Assembly (NCBI RefSeq): GCF_014633365.1
Contig: NC_068347.1
Location: forward strand, 15,832,433-15,896,432
DNA: 64,000 nucleotides
DNA from: Diospyros lotus
Lineage: Eukaryota > Streptophyta > Magnoliopsida > Ericales > Ebenaceae
Reading direction: 5' to 3'
Below the pieces are notes generated by a model. The model was given only the letters and a program-made list of their open reading frames with translations. It was not told where the DNA came from and searched no databases. Positions 43,416 to 54,188 of this stretch are shown piece by piece (position 1 is the first letter of the stretch; the number at the start of each line of letters is the position of its first letter). The position numbers were made by a program, and so were the translations under genes.

Positions 43416-43602
43416 TTCAATTTAATCGAAAATTTCCACGCCCCTGCTCTTACAATAACACCCTCCAATGGAGCCCAATCCGTCCAACTTGGGTTTATCA
43501 ACGTTCACCGCTATTCGTTCCTGCTGCTAGGCTAGGGTTTGGAAAGTCTAGTGTTGTCTGTGCAACTTCAGTGCCGGAAGCATCGTCTTTCTCTTTTGCC
43601 AA
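43416..43602 (+). promoter_or_regulatory. Proximal promoter and 5'UTR of the UBA2c-like gene
   Basis: Contains AGCCCA (43472-43477), the reverse of the site II motif TGGGCT, and TAGGGTTT (43533-43540), a telo-box in reverse. The pair is common upstream of plant genes for translation and RNA handling. The left border is the MULE. The part up to about 43515 is duplicated at 20347-20450; the telo-box is not. Confidence 0.6.
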
Positions 43603-44976
43603 ATGGACCCAGCCAAGAAACGAAAGCTCGACGAGAATGGCATCGTCGCGGCCGACGCCAGCGCTGGACTGAACCAAATCTCCCTCGAAGACGCTCGCAA
43701 GATCATCCAGCCCTTCACTCACGAGCAGCTCCTTGAGATCGTCCAGAACGCCGCCCTTCGCCACGCCGACGTCCTCGACGCCGTCCGCTCGATCGCCGAT
43801 CGCGACCCTACCCAGCGGAAGCTCTTCATTCGGGGCCTCGGCTGGGACACCACCACCGAGAAGCTTCGCGCCCTTTTCTCAACCTACGGCGATCTCGAAG
43901 AGGGCGCGGTGATTTTGGATAAGACCACTGGCAAGAGCAAAGGGTACGGATTCGTGACTTTCAAGCACGTGGATGGGGCGTTGTTGGCGTTGAAGGAGCC
44001 GAGTAAGAGAATTGATGGTCGGATGACTGTGACGCAGCTTGCGGCGGTGAAAAACCCTGGGGGTGGTGGTCCCATGGGCGAGGCGAATCACGCGCAGCCG
44101 AAGCCCGGCTTGGATGCGTCGAACAGGAAGATCTATGTAGCGAATGTGCCGTATGATATGCCTGCGGAGAGGTTACTGGCCCACTTTTTGGCTTATGGAG
44201 AGATTGAGGAGGGGCCTCTGGGTTTCGATAAGGCCACGGGCAAATCAAGGGGGTTTGCTTTGTTCGTATACAAGACAGCCGAGGGTGCAAGGGCTTCATT
44301 GGTTGATCCAATTAAGACAATTGACGGCCACCAAATGACTTGTAAATTCGCAAATGATGGAAAGAAAGGAGGGGTGGCACCAGGGATGTTGCCTGCTGCT
44401 GCTGCACCGACACTCGGTGCTGGACCGGCAGGTGCTCCTCTCGTTGAGGCGGCGCATCTGCGGGGTGGTGATGGACATGGAATTGGGGTTGGGATGCACC
44501 CACAATCTTCATTTGCTGCAGCAGCGCAATATGGTGGTGGGCTTTCAGGTGGCCTACAGGGTCCACCACTGGGTCATCATGCTCTGAATTCGCCTGTTGG
44601 TGGGGGTCCTGGGTTATCCGGGGTGGGCAGTCTTGCACCTTCTTCCTTGGCTGCGAGTGGCGGCTACGGTTCTGGGTTGGGCGGTCCTTATGGTGGTTCT
44701 CATTATGGAGGTCCTGCTTCAACTGGGTATGGCGGATTAGCTGCTGCTGTTGCAGGGGGATTGGGTGGTAGCAGTGGCAATTTGGCTGGTGCTGGTCGTG
44801 GTTCTTCATTGTATGGATTGCCACCAAGTTCAGGCGGGATGGCTTCTGGCAGTTTCCCTGAGAGCGCACACTATAGCTTGTCATCTTCTGGGCATCCTAA
44901 TCAGCCTACAGGGACATTATCAACAACTAGAGTTCCACCTGGGGGAATGTATCAGGGTGGCCCTCCATACTACTGA
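43603..44976 (+). CDS. UBA2C: UBA2c-like (UBP1-associated protein 2) RNA-binding protein, two RRMs
   Basis: Single open frame of 457 aa starting [20 protein letters not shown], with a basic KKRK near the N-terminus likely to be a nuclear signal. RRM1 spans about residues 73-147 with RNP2 LFIRGL (74-79) and RNP1 KGYGFVTF (113-120). RRM2 spans about 176-250 with RNP2 IYVANV (177-182) and RNP1 RGFALFVY (216-223). Residues 260-457 are rich in Gly, Ala and Ser. The order and N-terminus fit plant UBA2c-type proteins, nuclear binders of U-rich RNA that work with UBP1/UBA1 in transcript stabilisation and stress responses. Codons in the first half are much more GC-rich than the surroundings. The start is the first ATG after a pyrimidine-rich leader. 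Intact; the only confident host gene in the window. Confidence 0.95.
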   Translation: MDPAKKRKLDENGIVAADASAGLNQISLEDARKIIQPFTHEQLLEIVQNAALRHADVLDAVRSIADRDPTQRKLFIRGLGWDTTTEKLRALFSTYGDLEEGAVILDKTTGKSKGYGFVTFKHVDGALLALKEPSKRIDGRMTVTQLAAVKNPGGGGPMGEANHAQPKPGLDASNRKIYVANVPYDMPAERLLAHFLAYGEIEEGPLGFDKATGKSRGFALFVYKTAEGARASLVDPIKTIDGHQMTCKFANDGKKGGVAPGMLPAAAAPTLGAGPAGAPLVEAAHLRGGDGHGIGVGMHPQSSFAAAAQYGGGLSGGLQGPPLGHHALNSPVGGGPGLSGVGSLAPSSLAASGGYGSGLGGPYGGSHYGGPASTGYGGLAAAVAGGLGGSSGNLAGAGRGSSLYGLPPSSGGMASGSFPESAHYSLSSSGHPNQPTGTLSTTRVPPGGMYQGGPPYY

Positions 44977-45403
44977 GGTAGTCTTTCTTATTACGCCATG
45001 AAAATTTTAAAGGGCTCTGTTGCTGCTTTTTTATTTGTTTTTAGTTTTAGATGCATTATGTGTTGCTTGTGATGAATTGGTTGGTTTAGATCTACTTGCT
45101 GGTGCTGTCTGGTGTGAATTTATTTGCATACTTTGATGGTTACTTAAATGTTTCTGTTTCCCATTGGCATTTTTGTTTGTTTGGGGGTTGTATTTCTTGG
45201 AGCTGGTGTGTAGTCTTCTGAATTTCTGATGGGATGTTTATTCTCTTTCATTTTTCTGGTGGTTGCTTTTGGTTACAAATTCTGATTTCTGTGTTACCAT
45301 TTGCCTGTAACAAGTACTACAGGTGTGATATTATCGCATTTCACTTTAAATATGTTTAGCTTCCTCATACTAGTTATGGCCATGGAAAGAGATGGTTGGA
45401 AAG
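44977..45403 (+). other. 3' region of the UBA2c-like gene, possible start of a 3'UTR intron
   Basis: The stop is followed at once by GTAGTCTTTC, a possible donor; UBA2-type genes often have 3'UTR introns. The sequence is T-rich like plant introns. No clear polyadenylation signal is seen before the copia element at 45404. The downstream exon was not identified; a short segment between CTAG and CAG|GT near 61281-61307 is only a guess. Confidence 0.4.
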
Positions 45404-45728
45404 TGTTAGAAATTTGAGAAGATGTCTGCATCCTACTTACTTTCCTAATTTGGTCCTTTCCTAGACTGATCTAATTGAATCGTGCACATGCCCACAGATT
45501 TGTTTGATTGATTTGTTTCTGATTGCTTGCTTTGTAATTGCATAGTTGTACAATACTTTCCTTTTGTATATATTTCCTAAGGTAGTTTAGGAATCATCTA
45601 ATTAGGAAAGCTCCTAATTAGACTTAGGAAATTGCCTATTGTGATAGGGGTGTCTATGGCGTATATATTATGGCTATTTGAGCCTCTGAATTATTGAGAT
45701 TGGATTTATTTTCTCTCTTCCTTTAACA
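45404..45728 (+). repeat. Copia 5' LTR
   Basis: 325 bp, TGTTAGAAATTTG...CCTTTAACA. Contains TTTGTATATATTTCC and the self-complementary pair AATTAGGAAAGC/GCTCCTAATT. Confidence 0.95.
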
Positions 45729-45740
45729 TGGTATCAGAGC
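45729..45740 (+). other. Copia primer-binding site
   Basis: TGGTATCAGAGC directly after the LTR, complementary to the 3' end of initiator methionine tRNA, the usual copia primer. Confidence 0.95.
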
Positions 45741-45848
45741 TGGGTTTAATTCCTGAGCGTTTGAGGCCAAAAATCTTTCATTAATCTGCCTTTCATTTAT
45801 CCAATCTTCTTCATCCAACTTGAGATATGTTTGAAACCATAGAATCTG

Positions 45849-48060
45849 ATGGGTTCTAGTGAGGTCCTTGTTACGGGCAGTACCAATGGAGGGGCAATTT
45901 CTAGTGGTGAATTGCAAAATGTCCAAGCGGCCTACCGGTTAAATGGGAAGAACTATCTCAAGTGGTCACAATTAATCAGGACTTTTCTGAATGGCAAGGG
46001 GAAGTTAAGCCACCTAATTGGGACATGGCCAGAGAAAGGGGATCCGTCATACTCCTCTTGGGATGATGAAGACTCCCTCGTGATGTCCTAGCTCTGGAAC
46101 TTAATGATTTTAGAGATTAGTGACACAGTCATGTTTCTTTTCACAACCAAGGAGATCTGGGATGCTGTGAAGATGACATAATTTAAGGTAAATGATGTTG
46201 CCCAAATCTATGAAATTAGGACTAAGGTAGTAGCCACTAAATAAGGTACTCAATCTATAACCAAGTGTGCAAATATTTTGCAAACCTTGTGGCAAGAATT
46301 GGAACACTATCAATGTATCCAAATGAAGTGTCGTGATGATGTTGCTATCTAAAAGAAGTTTGTGGAAAAGGAGAGAACCTATGATTTCCTTGCGAGCCTC
46401 AATGTGGAATATGATGTTGTTAGGGTTCAAATACTTGGCAAATATGAGTTGCCATCATTGAATAAGGCTATCTCAATAGTCCGGGCAAAAGAAGGTAGAA
46501 GTGGAGTGATGCTGGAGACAAGCACTATGGAAAGCTCAGCATTGCTGACTTTGAAATGACTTGGTAAGGAGAGAGTGGCATGAGAAGAAAGGAAGACCTT
46601 AGAATCAATAAGAACGACTACCAAGGATAACTTATGGTGCTCCTACTGCAAGAAGCTCAGACACATGGTGGACAATTGCTGGAAGCTCCATGGAAAGCCA
46701 ACTAAAGGAGGACAACCCAAAGGCCAAACCTTTGCAGCCGACAACCAACAGAGTGAGGAGGAGAAGGCCTCTGAACAGTTTGATTCAATGGTTCTAAATT
46801 AGGAGGAAATAAAGAAATTGAGAAACTTGCTAGGATCTCTTGAAAAAGTGCCATGGACAGGTATCTCTAACCTAGCATTCATAGGTATCACTTCCAACTC
46901 AATTAACTTTTATGCTTCAGATATATCTCTTAGGAAAACTTGGATTCTTGACTCCGGTGCTATGCATCATATAACACCTTTATCCGCCAATTTCTTGTCC
47001 TACAAACCCTGCCCTAGTACCAGACAAATAGTTCTTGCTAATGGGTCGTTGACAATAGTGGCTGGACAAGGGGACATATTAATCAACCCCTACCTAACCT
47101 TGAAAGATGTCTTGCATATTCCTAAGTTTTTCACCAATTTAATTTCCATCCAAAGGTTAACCAAGGATACTAATTGCTAGGTTATCTTCTATCCTTTGTT
47201 TTGTGAATTTCAAGAAAAGGACTCGAGGAAGATGATTGGGTGTGCTAGGGTTGAGGATGGTCTCTATCATCTTGAAGACTATAGTGGACAGCTTGGAAAA
47301 GGAAAGTTTTCTCTCGTATCTTTTTTTTTTTTGTTAAACCTAATAAAGATCTAATTTGGCTTCATCACCTTTGGTTAGGGCACCCCTCTTTTAGAATACT
47401 TCAGTTTATGTTTCCCTCTTTGTTCAAGGGATTTAATGCTAGAGATTTGAGATGTAATGTATGTGAACTTGCTAAACATAAAAGGGCTTCATTCCCTCTT
47501 ATTAATAAGAGAAGTTCCCTTCCTTTTGATCTTGTTCACAGTTATGTATGGGGCTCATCTCCAATTCCTAATCTATGCCGGGCTAGATGGTTTGTGTTAT
47601 TTGTGGATGATTGTACAAGGGTGGTTTGGCTGTATCTTTTAAAAGCTAAATCAGAAATTTGCTCTATCTTTCCCAATTTTTGCAACATGATTAAAACTCA
47701 ATTTGGGGCTAAAATTAAGAGGGTTAGAACTGATAATGTTAAAGAATTTTTCAATCAAACCCTATCTAATTTCTTTCTTCAAAGAGGTATAATTCATGAA
47801 TCTTCTTGTGTATATACCCCTCAGCAAAATGGGGTAGTTGAGAGGAAAAATAGGCATATTCTTATTGTCACAAGGGCTTTGCTATTTCATAATAATGTTC
47901 CTAAACATTATTGAGGAGAAGTAGCTTTGATAGCAACTTATCTAATCAATAGGCTGCCTTCTAGAAATCTTGAATTAAATAGTCCAATTCAGCTTCTTGC
48001 TAAAGCTTTTCCAGATTTCATGACTTTTAATGGTCTTTGCCTTGGAGTGTTCAGTTGTGT
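45849..48060 (+). pseudogene. Copia gag, protease and integrase, broken
   Basis: Starts MGSSEVLVTGSTNGG. Gag has QAAYRLNGKNYLKWSQLIRT and a knuckle CSYCKKLRHMVDNC near 46640. The protease has WILDSGAMHHIT near 46945. Pre-integrase and integrase pieces follow: CNVCELAKHKRASFP, VDDCTRVVWLYLLKAKSE, VRTDNVKEF and YTPQQNGVVERKNRH (47408-47914). The first catalytic Asp of integrase is replaced by Tyr in HSYVWG. Stops occur near 46089, 46180, 46240, 46350, 46557, 46800, 47180 and 47912. Confidence 0.88.
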
Positions 48061-50255
48061 GAGTTTTCAGTTTTGTTCACAATCACTTACCTACTAGAGG
48101 AAAATTGGATCCTAGAGCCCTTAAATGCATTTTTGTTGGATACTCCTCTACTCAAAAGGACTATAAATGTTTCCATCTTCCATCTAAACGTTTTTTTATC
48201 TCAACGGATGTAAGTTTCATGGAAGAAAAATCTTACTTTGGTGATTCTTATCCTCAGGGGGAGACTAGTTTCTTAGAAGAAGAAAATAGGGATTTGTCTT
48301 TTCTTATCCTTCCTTCTTCCTCAAATCATTCTCCAACCTTTCTCCTCAGGATATTCTACAAAGGTCACTAGAAATGATACATGGGGAACAACAACCACCT
48401 TCTCCTTGTCCATTAAAGGTTTATTCAAGGAGAAAGACTTCAAATCCTCAACCTACACATGATGAATCTTTGGAATCGAGTTTAGAACCTTGGAGTTCCA
48501 TTGATGAACCAGCTCAACAAGTGTAGTCCACTAACCCAACCATGACAGAGCCTAACTCAAGTATCAAATCTCAACCTGAAATTGAGTTTAATGACCTAGA
48601 CATTCCTATTGTCTATAGAAAAGGAACCCGGACTTGTACCAAGCACCCTCTCCATTTATTTATGATCTTCTCCCATTTGTCTACTAACCATAAAGCCTTC
48701 TTAACCAACCTGAACGCCATATCTATTCCTAAGAATTTGTCTAAAGCTTTAATTGATGAGAATTGGAAGGATGCGATGAAAATGGAGATGGCAGCTCTTG
48801 AGAAGAATCAAACTTGGGAGTTGGTTGATTTGCCAAAAGGAAAGCAATCTGTAAGTGGGTATTCACGGTCAAGTACAAATCTGATGGGTTTCTAGAAAGG
48901 TACAAGGTTAGGTTGGTGGCTAAGGGATATACACAAATCTATGGGGTAGACTACTTAGAAACCTTTGCCCTTATAGCAAAAATGAATATTGTCAGGGTAC
49001 TATTGTCCTTGGCAGCTCACTATGACTGGTCATTATATCAATTTGATGTAAAGAATGCTTTCTTACATGGGGAATTAGAAGAAGAGATTTATATGGAGGT
49101 CCCCCTTGGATTTGGGTTGCAAAATGAAGGAAAAAATGTTGTGTGTAGGTTGAAAAAGGCCCTTTATGGGTTGAAGCAGTCACTAAGAGCTTGGTTTGGG
49201 AGGTTTACCAAGGTCATGCTCAGGTTAGGCTTTAAACAAAGCCAAGGTGATCACACCTTGTTTATTCATCACTTGGTTACATGTATGATAACAATTCTCC
49301 TAGTGTATGTTGATGACATTATTGTAATCGAAGATAAGGCATGGATCAATTAAGAGCATGTTTGGCAAAGGAGTTTGAGATCAAGGAGGTGGGAAAATTA
49401 AAGTACTTCTTAGGTATTGAAATAGCAAGATCTAAGGAGGGGATTTTTATTTCTCAACACAAATATGTATTTGATTTATTGAAAGAAACCGGTTTACGTG
49501 GAGGAAGGGTTGTTGATACTCTTATTGAACAAAATCATAGGATTGGTGTTGATCTTGACATAGAAACATTAGACAAGTGATCTTATTAAAGGCTAGTAGG
49601 GAGGCTTATTTACTTATCTCATACTAGGCCAGACATTGCCTATGCCGTGAGTGTGGCTAGCCAATTCATGCATGATCCTAGAAAAGGTCATCTAAAGGCA
49701 GTGCACATGATTCTCCACTATTTAAAAGGCACACTAGGTAAAGGAATTCTTTTTAAGAAGCATGAAACATTATCCTTGGAAGCCTACACTGATGCAGACT
49801 ATGCCGGGTCTTTTGTGGATAGAAGATCCACTTTCGGTTATTACACATTCTTAGGGGGGAATCTCATTACTCTGAAAAGTAAAAGGCAAAATGTGGTTGC
49901 TAGATCTAGTGCTGAGGTTGAGTTTAGAGTTATGGCTCTCAGTATTTGTGAATTATTGTGGTTAAAAATTGTGTTGAATGACTTGAAAGTCAGGTGGACA
50001 GCTCCTATGCGGATTTATTGTGACAATAAGTCCTCAATAAACATAGCCCATAACCCGGTTCAACATGATCGGACCAAACATGTGAAAGTAGACCGACATT
50101 TTATCAAAGAGAAGCTTGAGAGTGGCTTAATATATACTCCATTTGTTTCTATAGGAGAGCAGTTGGCGAATATTTTGACTAAGGGATTATTGAGTCAAGT
50201 GTATCACAAACTCTTGAGCAAGCTGGGAATGTATAACATACACTCACCAGCTTGA
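48061..50255 (+). pseudogene. Copia reverse transcriptase and RNase H, broken
   Basis: A linker (48105-48371, RALKCIFVGYSSTQKDYKCF) precedes RT. RT parts are 48542-48895 (ALIDENWKDAMKMEMAALEK, NQTWELVDLPKG) and, after a frame change, 48913-49353 with YQFDVKNAFLHGELEEEIYM, ALYGLKQSLRAWF and the catalytic LVYVDDIIV. RNase H is 49647-50255 with ARSSAEVEFRVMALS, YCDNKSSINIAHNPV and EQLANILTKGL. It ends eight bases before the purine tract GAGGGAGAG and the 3' LTR. Confidence 0.92.
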
Positions 50256-50262
50256 GGGAGAG

Positions 50263-50566
50263 TGTTAGAAATTCGAGAAGATGTGTGCATCCTACTTTCC
50301 TAGATTGATCTAATTGAATCATGCATATGCCCACAGATTTGTTTGATTGATTTGTTTCTGATTGCTTGCTTTGTAATTGCATAGTTGTACAATACTTTCC
50401 TTTTGTATATATTTCCTAAGGGAGTCTAGGAATCATCTAATTAGGAAAGCTCCTAATTAGACTTAGGAAATTGCCTATTCTGATAGTGTGTCTATGGCAT
50501 GTATATAATGGCTGTTTTAGCCTCTGAATTATTGAGATTGGATTTATTTTTTACCTTACTTTAATA
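50263..50566 (+). repeat. Copia 3' LTR (22-bp deletion, altered end)
   Basis: 304 bp. Relative to the 5' LTR it lacks about 22 bp between two CTTTCCT copies near its start, and ends TTTAATA instead of TTTAACA. GAAAG follows. Confidence 0.93.
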
Positions 50567-50571
50567 GAAAG

Positions 50572-52549
50572 ACTGAATTCATGTAGGTGATGCCAAATAA
50601 GGGATTTAATGCTTGGGATTGTTGTTGATCCTTGTGCTATATTTTTTGAAGTGTTTTTTTGGGTATATTTTTAATTGCTTGTGGTATATAACACACTTGG
50701 TTGTTTACTATGTTCCAAAGTTGTTTCTGCATGGAAATACTCTCTACAACAATGACAATCATAAACCATAATTCCATTAGGTGTGAGTGATTAGACTAGA
50801 TGAATTCTAAATCTTCAGCCATCTTTATCCATGGTCATATTTTCTGTAAGGTTACTATTTCCTATATCATTTTTAGGGGTTTCATGCCAAGTTTGTTTTG
50901 GTTTTTGCTTGTTTTTGTTGTGAATTCTCCCCATCCCATCTACTCATTTCACATGTATGTTGATTGGTCGTTTGCTTATAGGTCTAAACCATCTTAATTA
51001 TGACTTTCACATCTTATCTTCAATAAGCGCCATTCCAACCTAATCTCATTTTTTATTTTGTCTTTTTTTGTATGGCCTCACATTTATTATAACATTCTCA
51101 TATTAGTTATACTCATATTTTGCACACATTGGCATTTAATGGGCTAGCATTTTGAGCTGTATGACAAAGATGGTCTTATAAATGTTCTGATAAAATTTCT
51201 CTTTTAGCTTAAAGGATTTCACAATAATAAAATGTACTTCTTCATTTTTACCAAGATGCCTTGATTCCACGAATAGTATCTTCCATACTTTTTTATTCTC
51301 TTTTAGCTTAAAGGATTTCACAATAATAAAATGTACTTCTTCATTTTAACCATGATGCCTTGATTCTACGAATAATATCTTCCATAATTTTTTTTTTCAT
51401 TTTTATTAATGGATTCGATATATCAAAATTTAGCTTTTTTAATGATATCTTGATCTCTAAGTCTCACAATTAGATCATACACACTTATATTTTTATTGAA
51501 CTTAAATTCTACAATTTTCGACTCAGTTTTGTTATTCATATCTTCTTTACCTCATCCATCAAGAAAATATCGTCTGCACATGGCATACACCAAGGCACTC
51601 CTTCTTGGGTGCTCCAATTTACAACTGACTCCAAACCTGGATAAGGGAGAATGGTTGCTTTAGGTATCCAATAAACAGTGCAAAAATTGTTGAATCAAAC
51701 ATCATGAATTTTTTAGGCACGGAAATTCTCTTTATTAAATATAATTATCTATTAAATGTTTTGGTGCGGTATTCACTTGTTAGGTTAACATGTATGTTCT
51801 AGCATACTTGTGGTCATAGTTGTCAAAGATGCACCTAGGTGTGAGTCGCAGCTCTGTGCGCCTTGTCAACATTGAGGCGCATGCCTCAAACATAGCATAA
51901 CGCACACTTGTAATGTGCATTATGTTTATTGAACCCTTAAAAACAAACTCAATTGTCACAGCAGAAAAGTTAATACACAACTCAAATGACTTCTTGATGC
52001 AGGTTTAGATTCTTTGTTTATTAGTGCTTTTATTTTATTTTTATTTGTTCATTTACGGTTAGTGTTTGAGTTATTAGGCTTTGGAATTTTTTTTACCATA
52101 TTAATTTTAATAAGTAGTCATGTGATTAGCATGCAACTTTTAAAATAGATGTATTCCTAAGGGTAGAAGGATTCCTGTGATCAAGGACTATGATGTAACT
52201 ATTATTGTAGCCTTAGGTTTGACATTAAATATATGGGCCTTACAAAATATATGGCAATGGATAGAAATGAATGGAAATCTAGAAATCATATAACTGGTTT
52301 TGCATGCTGGGACAGAGGCTTAATATGTTGTTTAACCTCTAGAATAAATAAATTGTCTTTTAAGACACTTTGTAGGGAGCTTTTTCACTCTAGTTCAACT
52401 TCCTGAGGTTTTCCTAAACCTTAATTTCATATCTTCATTCCAGATCTGATCATACATTTTTTATCCCAATTTTTGCGCTTGTTTTTGCTTATTCTTTCTC
52501 CCACACTCCATCAAAGTTGTATTAGAGCAAAATGATCCTATGGTCGGGT
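50572..52549. other. Long non-coding stretch downstream of the copia element
   Basis: AT-rich, no gene. It contains a 99-bp tandem duplication (below) and, at about 51810-51960, GCACCTAGGTGTGAG...GAGGCGCATGCCTC phrases related to the ends of the hAT element at 54189. Could be part of a long UBA2c 3'UTR intron or intergenic DNA. Confidence 0.4.
51201..51398. repeat. 99-bp tandem duplication
   Basis: CTTTTAGCTTAAAGGATTTC starts at 51201 and again at 51300. The two units differ at only a few positions. Confidence 0.93.
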
Positions 52550-53740
52550 TAGGATTTTCACTTTAGAGGCATGGTTGGGCATGATAGAGGATGTGAAGAG
52601 GTAATCAAGTCCAAGAAACAGAATTGGCTGTGATGCAGCATATGATTGAAGATTTTGTTGCAAGCTGTGCTAGCTTTGCAGTGACAGGAATGTATGGGAA
52701 CCCATATGGAGATTTCGAAAGGTGACCATGACCCTATTGACATATTGAAAAGCAGTCTTGAGGGAAAACATGGCAATGGAGAAGATGAAAATCCTTTTCA
52801 TGATGTTGCAACCGCAGATTTTGTGGCATGAGGCAGATTGCGAGAGGGGTTGGTATGTGTATTTGATTTGTCGGGTGGTGGAATGAAAATAGAAGTTGCT
52901 GATTTTTATGCATGCCAAGGACTCGTTGGATTGGGAAACAAGCTTAGATAGTAATTTTGAGTGGAAGTCTATGGTTGAAGACCGCAAGGTGCTTTTTGTG
53001 AAGTTGAAATTTAAAGGCACTGTCCTTTAATGGTAGAAGAGAGTTTTAGAGCAGCATGCTGTCTGAGGAAAACCTAAGTGTCAGACTTTGAAGGCTAAGA
53101 TGCTTTGGAAGCAATTTTGCCAGCTGACCATGCATTGGAGTTATATGAGAGATTTCATTCCTTGAAGCAAAAAGGGGATGACCATGGGGGAGTATGCAAC
53201 CGAGTTTAATAATCTAATAATTCATTTTAGCTTAAATCAAACCAATGAATAGATGACCCATGATATTTGGCTGGTTTAAACCAATCTACAAGAGATGATA
53301 TGGGAGTTGTATATTTGTTTAACCTTGATGATGCTGAACAAAATGCTTTAATGGAGGGTAGTTCGTTATGGTGCTACTAGGTGCCTTTAATGATTTGACT
53401 GTTGTGTCAAGTCCCAAGGTTCCAACTACTGTCCAAGCTGTAAAAGTGCCCAAACAACTTCAAGAAAGGATCAAATAGGTAGTAGTTTTGGAAGGATAAC
53501 TTGTCAGGGGATTCAAGTTGCTGCAAAAAGGGGAAGGAAGTCATGCATTTTGGAGCTTCCAAGGGTGCTGGAAGCAACCCTAAACTATCTGCCATTTTCT
53601 CGTTTCAATTGTCATGAGCTGGGCCATGTCTTTTATCCTTGTCCTCCAAGTCAAGGATGTGGCAAATTTTATGCTGAGATGCCCTTCATGATGCAACCCT
53701 CTAGTGAGGAAATAAATGAGTGTAACTTTTAAAATATGAA
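52550..53740 (+). pseudogene. Ty3/gypsy gag relic
   Basis: In changing plus frames, the sequence reads VLFVKLKFKGTVL, KAKMLWKQFCQLTMHW, KKGMTMGEYATEFNNLIIHF (near 53170-53230) and, near 53606-53640, RFNCHELGHVFYPC, a worn CCHC knuckle whose first Cys is Arg. Many stops. No LTR or pol found with it, so it is an isolated relic. Confidence 0.65.
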
Positions 53741-54188
53741 TTGTTCAGTTGGACTATGATTAAGGATTACTTGTGATTTGTTATGTTTGCAAATTGTATT
53801 TCATTTTACTTTCTCTCTGTTTCATTAATTTTGTCTACTTGAGTTGAAACTTGAATTTGAAACAGTTCTTAGTGTTTTGTTTAAATGATATTAGTTGTTA
53901 TTGCAGTGTTGGTTATTTGTTATTTTTTATTTTATGGGTATGATTTTACCTCTTTATGTATTTACTGAAAATGTGCACCTCACATCCATGAGGTGTGAGC
54001 TTGCACCTTGAACTTAAGCTTCGAGCACTCTTTGAGCCTCAATGGCCCTGCCTCTGACAAAGATGCTCGTGGTATGCTTAGCATGAATATTTGAGTTAAC
54101 CAAACCACACAGGAATTAGTAAACATACAAAAATTTGAGTTCGATAACCTAGATTGTGCATTATTGTGGTGATTCATGTTGGTATAAT
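53741..54188. other. AT-rich stretch before the hAT element
   Basis: Includes GCACCTCACATCCATGAGGTGTGAGC near 53974, an imperfect inverted repeat of the type seen in the hAT ends. Ends with the 8-bp target copy GGTATAAT (54181-54188). Confidence 0.4.

Larger units (their letters stand above)
45404..50566 (+). mobile_element. Ty1/copia element with both LTRs and perfect TSD, decayed
   Basis: LTRs at 45404-45728 and 50263-50566, flanked by GAAAG (45399-45403 and 50567-50571). The interior carries an initiator-Met type primer site, gag, protease, integrase, RT and RNase H on plus in copia order. Many stops. It is the same orientation as the UBA2c-like gene and sits 427 bp after its stop codon. 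Confidence 0.96.

Noticed and set aside
44312..44884. 190-aa minus-strand frame rich in His and Gln
   Set aside because: It is the reverse strand of the Gly/Ala-rich UBA2c C-terminus, and low-complexity codons leave the opposite strand open.
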